DNA of 64,000 nucleotides from Ceriagrion tenellum. Its lineage: Eukaryota > Arthropoda > Insecta > Odonata > Coenagrionidae. Numbering within the stretch: position 1 is the stretch's first letter; the number at the start of each line of letters is the position of its first letter. The notes below the pieces were generated by a model. The model saw nothing but the letters and a program-made list of their open reading frames with translations. It was not told the origin of the DNA and did not search any database. The DNA is taken from assembly GCA_963169105.1 (NCBI GenBank), contig OY720634.1:155255584-155319583 (forward strand). The letters are read 5' to 3'. The position numbers and the translations under genes are program-made. Positions 59,878 to 64,000 of this stretch are shown here, piece after piece.

Positions 59878-60840
59878 TTGCATAGTCAGCCCTCGGACAG
59901 TTCGGACGTGTCCATATTCGCCCAGGGTCAAACTGTAGGATTTCAATTCGCAGAGTTTTGTTGTGCTACAGCTGTGACTATGAGCAGTGCTCGTTTAAAA
60001 AACCCAAAGAAATTTCCTGTATTAGGATGTGCTGATGGCAACAACAGATTCCGTGGTGGCTGCTAAGAGATGCCTCTAGGCAGAGTAGACATTGACGGGA
60101 TCATGGCAAGTGGGCAACCGTGTCGTTGTGATGAGTGTCAATTGATTCATAGATCTACTTTATGCGAAAATGAAGCCGATGGTGAATCTAAGCAACTGTC
60201 ATCCGTTAACTCCAATCGTTTAATGAGTGAAATAAATTCAGAATTGAAAGCTAACAAAAAGAATCTTGGTGACTCAATCAACGCATTGTTCGACAGGATG
60301 GACAATTTTAGAGCAACTATTACTGCTAAAGGGAACAGATAGGATGAGTGCTATCCAAAAAATTAATTATCTTTCAAGTGAGAAACTTATGCTAAAAAAG
60401 CAAGTGTCAGTGCTTTCTACTTTCTTTCTCTGGTGGTAACTGTCTTCGTAATCTTATTTTAACAGCTACTAATGTAATGACATCGAGCAACGCACGCTAA
60501 CCAACTCCATTGAAATTGTGGGGTTCCTGCCACCTGCCGAGGAAACTTTTCCAGCTTTGGAGTGTCAAATTGGAGTTAAGTTTAGTTAAAAAGTCGATTA
60601 TCTTAATATTGATTGCTATTTTCAATTCAAGTCCAAGTATTCAACAGGACAGCACGTGAATTCCCCCACAGAAGAACAAAGAATGATTTCCTAGCTAGAA
60701 GAAGAGTCAAGAGACACTTTTCCACGACTCTCCTTACACTCAGTATCTTTGACACTCCTTTTACATCAACTAAGTGATATGCCACGGTAGGCGGATGGTT
60801 TATCGCAGAGCGAAGCGAATTTAAACGGAAAAGCACTCTA
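59878..60840 (+). pseudogene. LINE ORF1 (jockey/CR1-like, FP-type C-terminus)
   Basis: Frames at 59,878-60,066 and 60,070-60,342 join across a stop. CRCDECQ suggests a leftover of a zinc-binding N-terminus. The region LMSEINSELKANKKNLGDSI with the following LFDRM gives a coiled coil. Further on (60,480-60,840), in shifted frames, DIEQRTLTNSIEIVGFLPP and RRTKNDFLARRRVKRHFSTT resemble the baculovirus-FP-type domain of many LINE ORF1 proteins. ORF1 would bind the LINE RNA. At least three frame breaks occur. The minus-strand frame at 60,627-60,836 is an antisense shadow. Confidence 0.6.
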
Positions 60841-60968
60841 AATATCTCTGGTTAGGGAATGGTAAAAAACTAATGTGAAGAGCAGAGAATGAACCTATCA
60901 TTGCTTTTAATACGTGTGCGGATGGTTTTGATAATTTGTATAAAATGGTGTCTTTCAAAAACAGTACA

Positions 60969-61069
60969 TTTAATGTCAATAGCCTTTCTATTATTCATCA
61001 AAACATTCATAGTCTCAGAGCCAATTTTGAGCTTATCTTGACTGAATTATATCAAATGTGCCATTTTTA
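60969..61069 (+). pseudogene. LINE endonuclease stub
   Basis: FNVNSLSIIHQNIHSLRANF is the start of an APE-type LINE endonuclease (the HQNIRSL..NF block). After about 33 codons the reading is lost; the rest of the nuclease, including its catalytic residues, is missing. Confidence 0.65.
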
Positions 61070-61215
61070 ATTCCTTTTACTGATGGTATATATGCGTCAA
61101 TTTAAATAATAATATGAATGATAATTAATGATACTTATTTATTATGTTTGTACAGAGAAGTAAATTTTTCCATTAAACAATTTGCTGATGAATTAAGGAA
61201 ATTTGATTGTAAGTT

Positions 61216-61723
61216 CACTAGAACCGCGGACTTTTTTGTATACAGTTACAGGCGACGGGGGTCATTTTGACCTCTCCTTAATTTTATAATTGTTTTCACT
61301 CTTTTGCAAGTTTTTATCGTTCCTCTATTTTGGTATTGTTAGAATTAAGCTTCAGGGCTGCCATTACCTTATTTGGCTACAGAGCGTCAGGTAGGCGGTC
61401 CACATTACTCGAATGTACTGAGTTTTTTTACTCATTTTCTTATGTGACTTTTATTGCGTTAATTACATTTATAGTCTTTTATTTGGTTAAAACGAGAGTA
61501 CACAGTGAGAAATGTTATTTTTTGTAAAGAATGAAGGGAATACTATAGTACAGGAACTGATTAAGGATCAAGTTACAAGAAGAAGCTACATGTCAACCAA
61601 ATTTTGTTCTGGGTAAGTAAAACAATTATTAAAAAAGCCATCCCGTAGTTTTGAAAAATAAGTGTGGAAAATATATAGTGAAATTAAAAAGGGGCCATTT
61701 TGACCCCTGCCGCGGTTCTAGTG
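61216..61723. mobile_element. piggyBac-like MITE inserted in the LINE
   Basis: Perfect 14-bp inverted ends CACTAGAACCGCGG (61,216-61,229) and CCGCGGTTCTAGTG (61,710-61,723). Just inside, each end carries a GGGGTCATTTTGACC-like near-palindrome (about 61,257-61,272 and 61,691-61,707). TTAA follows the right end (61,724-61,727), as in piggyBac insertions. The left side reads AGTT, so the duplication is not intact. The 508 bp inside hold no transposase frame. It lies within a LINE, so it arrived later. Confidence 0.75.
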
Positions 61724-61739
61724 TTAAGGTATATAGGAT

Positions 61740-63018
61740 TTTTCTAAAAAGTCCGCGCAGCATCCCAACGATAAAAGTATAGAAAATGCTTTGAAAAATG
61801 CCGAAACAGACTAAGGTCTCAACTAATATCAGCCTTTACACAAGAATTCCAGCATTCATCGCGGAGTTCTAAGAAGTATTGGGAAATTTTGAGGGAACTA
61901 TCTGGAGAAATCAAAGATTGTCCTACTAAAATATCTCTGGAAGAAAATGGCCAGATTTGGCTAAAAAATTCAATAAGTACTTTTTGAGTTCCTCCATTTG
62001 CCACTCAGAGCAAACTGAGGTACTCTTGACATTGCCGGGAGAACATGCAGCTACTTTCGTCAAGAGAGGTGTATATATTTTGCACTTATATATTCTGGTG
62101 AAATAGTAAAGACAGTTAAAAGTCTCCCACAAAGAAAGTCTCCCGGAATGGAATGGAATTAATTATGAAATTTAGTGATTGACACTCCAGCTCCCATTAT
62201 TTCGTATTCATTTAATCCAAGTCTTACCAATGAAATCTTTGCTTTGCTTTCTCAAGCTTTGAAACTCCAATGCTTTGAAAAAGGCTGAGGTCAAACTTTT
62301 TTTTTTAAAGTGACGGAATCGATATGAAAAAAATTGTAGGTCCATTTGATCTCTCAAGCGAGTTCTCAAAAATGCTTTAAAAGTTTTTTTTAAGCTAGAT
62401 TGGTAAAATTCTTAGAAAGATACACACTTTTTTTCGCAAATGTCAGTTCGGTTTCTTATCCGGTGAAAGTACAGAAGACGCCTTGCAGAATTTCATGGGC
62501 AGTGTATACAATGCCATCATTTCAAATAAAAAAAATTTGGGTCTCGTTGTTCATATTTCTAAAGCTTATGATACGCTTCACCAAAATATTATGCCGTATT
62601 AAATTTTTCTTCAGGAATACATGGTGTTCCAATTGAGTGTTCAAAAGTTACCTTACAAATAGTTAACACTGCGTTGTTATTAATTGTACTTACAGTGAAG
62701 TTAAATCAGTTGATTCAAGTGTTCTGCAGGGCTCACTCCCAGGCCATATACTGTTTTTGGTGTACATCACCAAATTTATTTAACCATAGGTTAAAAGTCA
62801 AAGTTATCACCTTTGCTAATGTCCTTGCTTTGTGTTATGCCCTCTCAACTTGGGACTTAAAAAAAGAACTACAAAGCGATTTAAACTGTGCGAGATTGTG
62901 GTTTTTCCGCAACAAACTGAATATGAGAATTCAGAAAACAATACTTAATTATGTTTTTATGCTTGCAGTCGTTCTCATATTAATTGGAATCTTCTTTTCC
63001 ACGAGTTTTGTGACTTAA
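61740..63018 (+). pseudogene. LINE reverse transcriptase (jockey/CR1-like), degenerate
   Basis: After the MITE the LINE resumes: YWEILRELSGEIKDCPTKIS (pre-RT linker), TVKSLPQRKSPG (K..K+.GPDG-type block), FALLSQALK, QFGFLSGESTEDAL, VVHISKAYDTLHQNI (RT motif A, with the catalytic Asp of DLSKAFD changed to His), VLQGSLPGHILFLVYI (motif B), then FANVLALCYA where the FADD catalytic box is expected. Thus both Asp of the box are lost. It continues to a stop at 63,016-63,018. Stops and frameshifts are frequent. It is a dead copy, with a possible 3' tail of TCTA/TTTC-type repeats at 63,826-63,846. Confidence 0.75.
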
Positions 63019-63024
63019 TACTTG

Positions 63025-64000
63025 TTATGCCTATACTACAACTCTCTTCAGGAAAAGCAGACGCCATCCCAGTTTTCCATTATTCTGTAGTTTAAAGATG
63101 CTCCCTCTAAGGCAGATCTTGATTACGATTTTTTTGTGGCACCAAATCTGCATTGTTTTTCATAACCACTTAGGTAGGTGGTCTTAGAAGAACGCTATTT
63201 CATCTGCAAAAATTCCTATTGTCTACATTTAAAGAACCTATTGTACATATCTTCTGAAAAAGAAATGTTTGTCACGAGATGTACTGGAAGGAATGGTGGA
63301 TGGAAACCGCAAAATATGAAGAAAGAAAAGAAATATGAATGATGACCTGAAGGATGGAGGGAGTTACAGAGAATTGAAGAGGAGAGCAGAGGACAGAGAG
63401 AGATGGAGGCAATAAGGACCTGCGAAAGCAGACGGCTAATGATTATGATTGTACACCTAGGATCTAAACTGTAGAGCAAATTACTGATCGTTCTGGGAGA
63501 CTATTAAAATTTGTTCACATTTTCAAATAAAGTAAAAGAACTGTTATTTTAAAAGTGTTGACATTTTATTTGGCGAAACAAAGTTTTATTTATTTTTGTC
63601 ATTTGTCATTTTTTAATAAATTTCCTATCAGCAACTGGAAATTGGCATTTCAAATTTTTCATGAATTCATGCAATTGTGCTAGCTAAATTAGTTGTTCCG
63701 GTTTTTGAACTCTAGCACTCATGTCGTCATGATAGCTGTCTACAGGAATTCCTTCCGAGCTACCTGAAGCGCAAACGCAAAAAGCCATGCATGAGTATTC
63801 TTTGTATAACTCTCTAATTCCAATAAAATCTATCTTTCTATCTAAAAGGCATTCTTGTGAAATGATTTATAATCAAACTTATACGCAAACGCACATGAGG
63901 ACTGATAAAGCGAGAGGCAGTCGAGCGTGAACCTAATTTAACACTCTAAGAAGGCGAAGTAAAGAATAAGGAAGAGAAGGTGCGGGAGGAGAAGAAGAAA
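63025..64000. other. 3' flank, probable LINE 3' UTR in part
   Basis: No gene recognised. CAATAAAATCTATCTTTCTATC at 63,821-63,842 could be the polyadenylation region and tail of the LINE that starts at 59.9 kb. The last 60 bases are purine-rich. Confidence 0.4.

Noticed and set aside
1..64000. Bacterial-type operons, CRISPR arrays, riboswitches or integrated viral genes
   Set aside because: Nothing of the kind is visible; coding remains are all of eukaryotic mobile elements.

Overview
The window looks like non-coding, repeat-rich nuclear DNA of an arthropod, most probably an insect with a large genome. The evidence is the mix of mobile elements: a BEL/Pao LTR retrotransposon, several Penelope-like elements (PLEs), jockey/CR1-like and RTE-like LINEs, mariner, PIF/Harbinger, Mutator-like and piggyBac-like DNA transposon remains, a MADF-domain coding fragment, and tRNA- and 5S-derived SINEs. 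The DNA is AT-rich. I see no bacterial operons, no CRISPR and no convincing host gene, and almost every recognisable coding stretch is a broken transposon gene.

Layout. 1-1750: two PLE fragments pointing away from each other, the left one running off the window edge, then an RTE-like LINE end. 9.1-9.5 kb: 3' end of a LINE. 10.6-10.85 kb: a two-copy tandem repeat. 15.5-15.85 kb: a tRNA-derived SINE with an 8-bp target duplication. 22.2-24.5 kb: a Harbinger transposase pseudogene, a hammerhead-like PLE tail, a LINE end, and a compact PLE with 90-bp perfect inverted ends inside 13-bp direct repeats. 26.7-26.95 kb: a 5S-derived SINE. 28.2-29.3 kb: a putative DNA transposon holding a MADF fragment. 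31.3-32.0 kb: a Mutator-like transposase pseudogene. 35,785-42,169: a full-length but broken BEL/Pao element with both LTRs and a GATTC target duplication. 43.7-44.9 kb: a 5'-truncated PLE. 48.7-48.95 kb and 52.0-53.1 kb: two MITE-like elements. 49.8-51.3 kb: two LINE ends. 56.2-57.4 kb: a foldback SINE, a PLE tail and an internally deleted mariner. 59.9-63.0 kb: a degenerate LINE (ORF1, endonuclease stub, RT) with a piggyBac-like MITE inside.

The thread joining many of these pieces is a set of hammerhead-ribozyme-like motifs at the 3' tails of PLE fragments, at 1.3, 23.1, 24.1, 24.4, 43.7 and 56.7 kb. Four of them keep every core residue of the hammerhead consensus. The 24.0-24.5 kb element carries one in each inverted arm and is the most unusual object here. 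All assignments come from reading translated sequence and pattern by eye; no database search was run.
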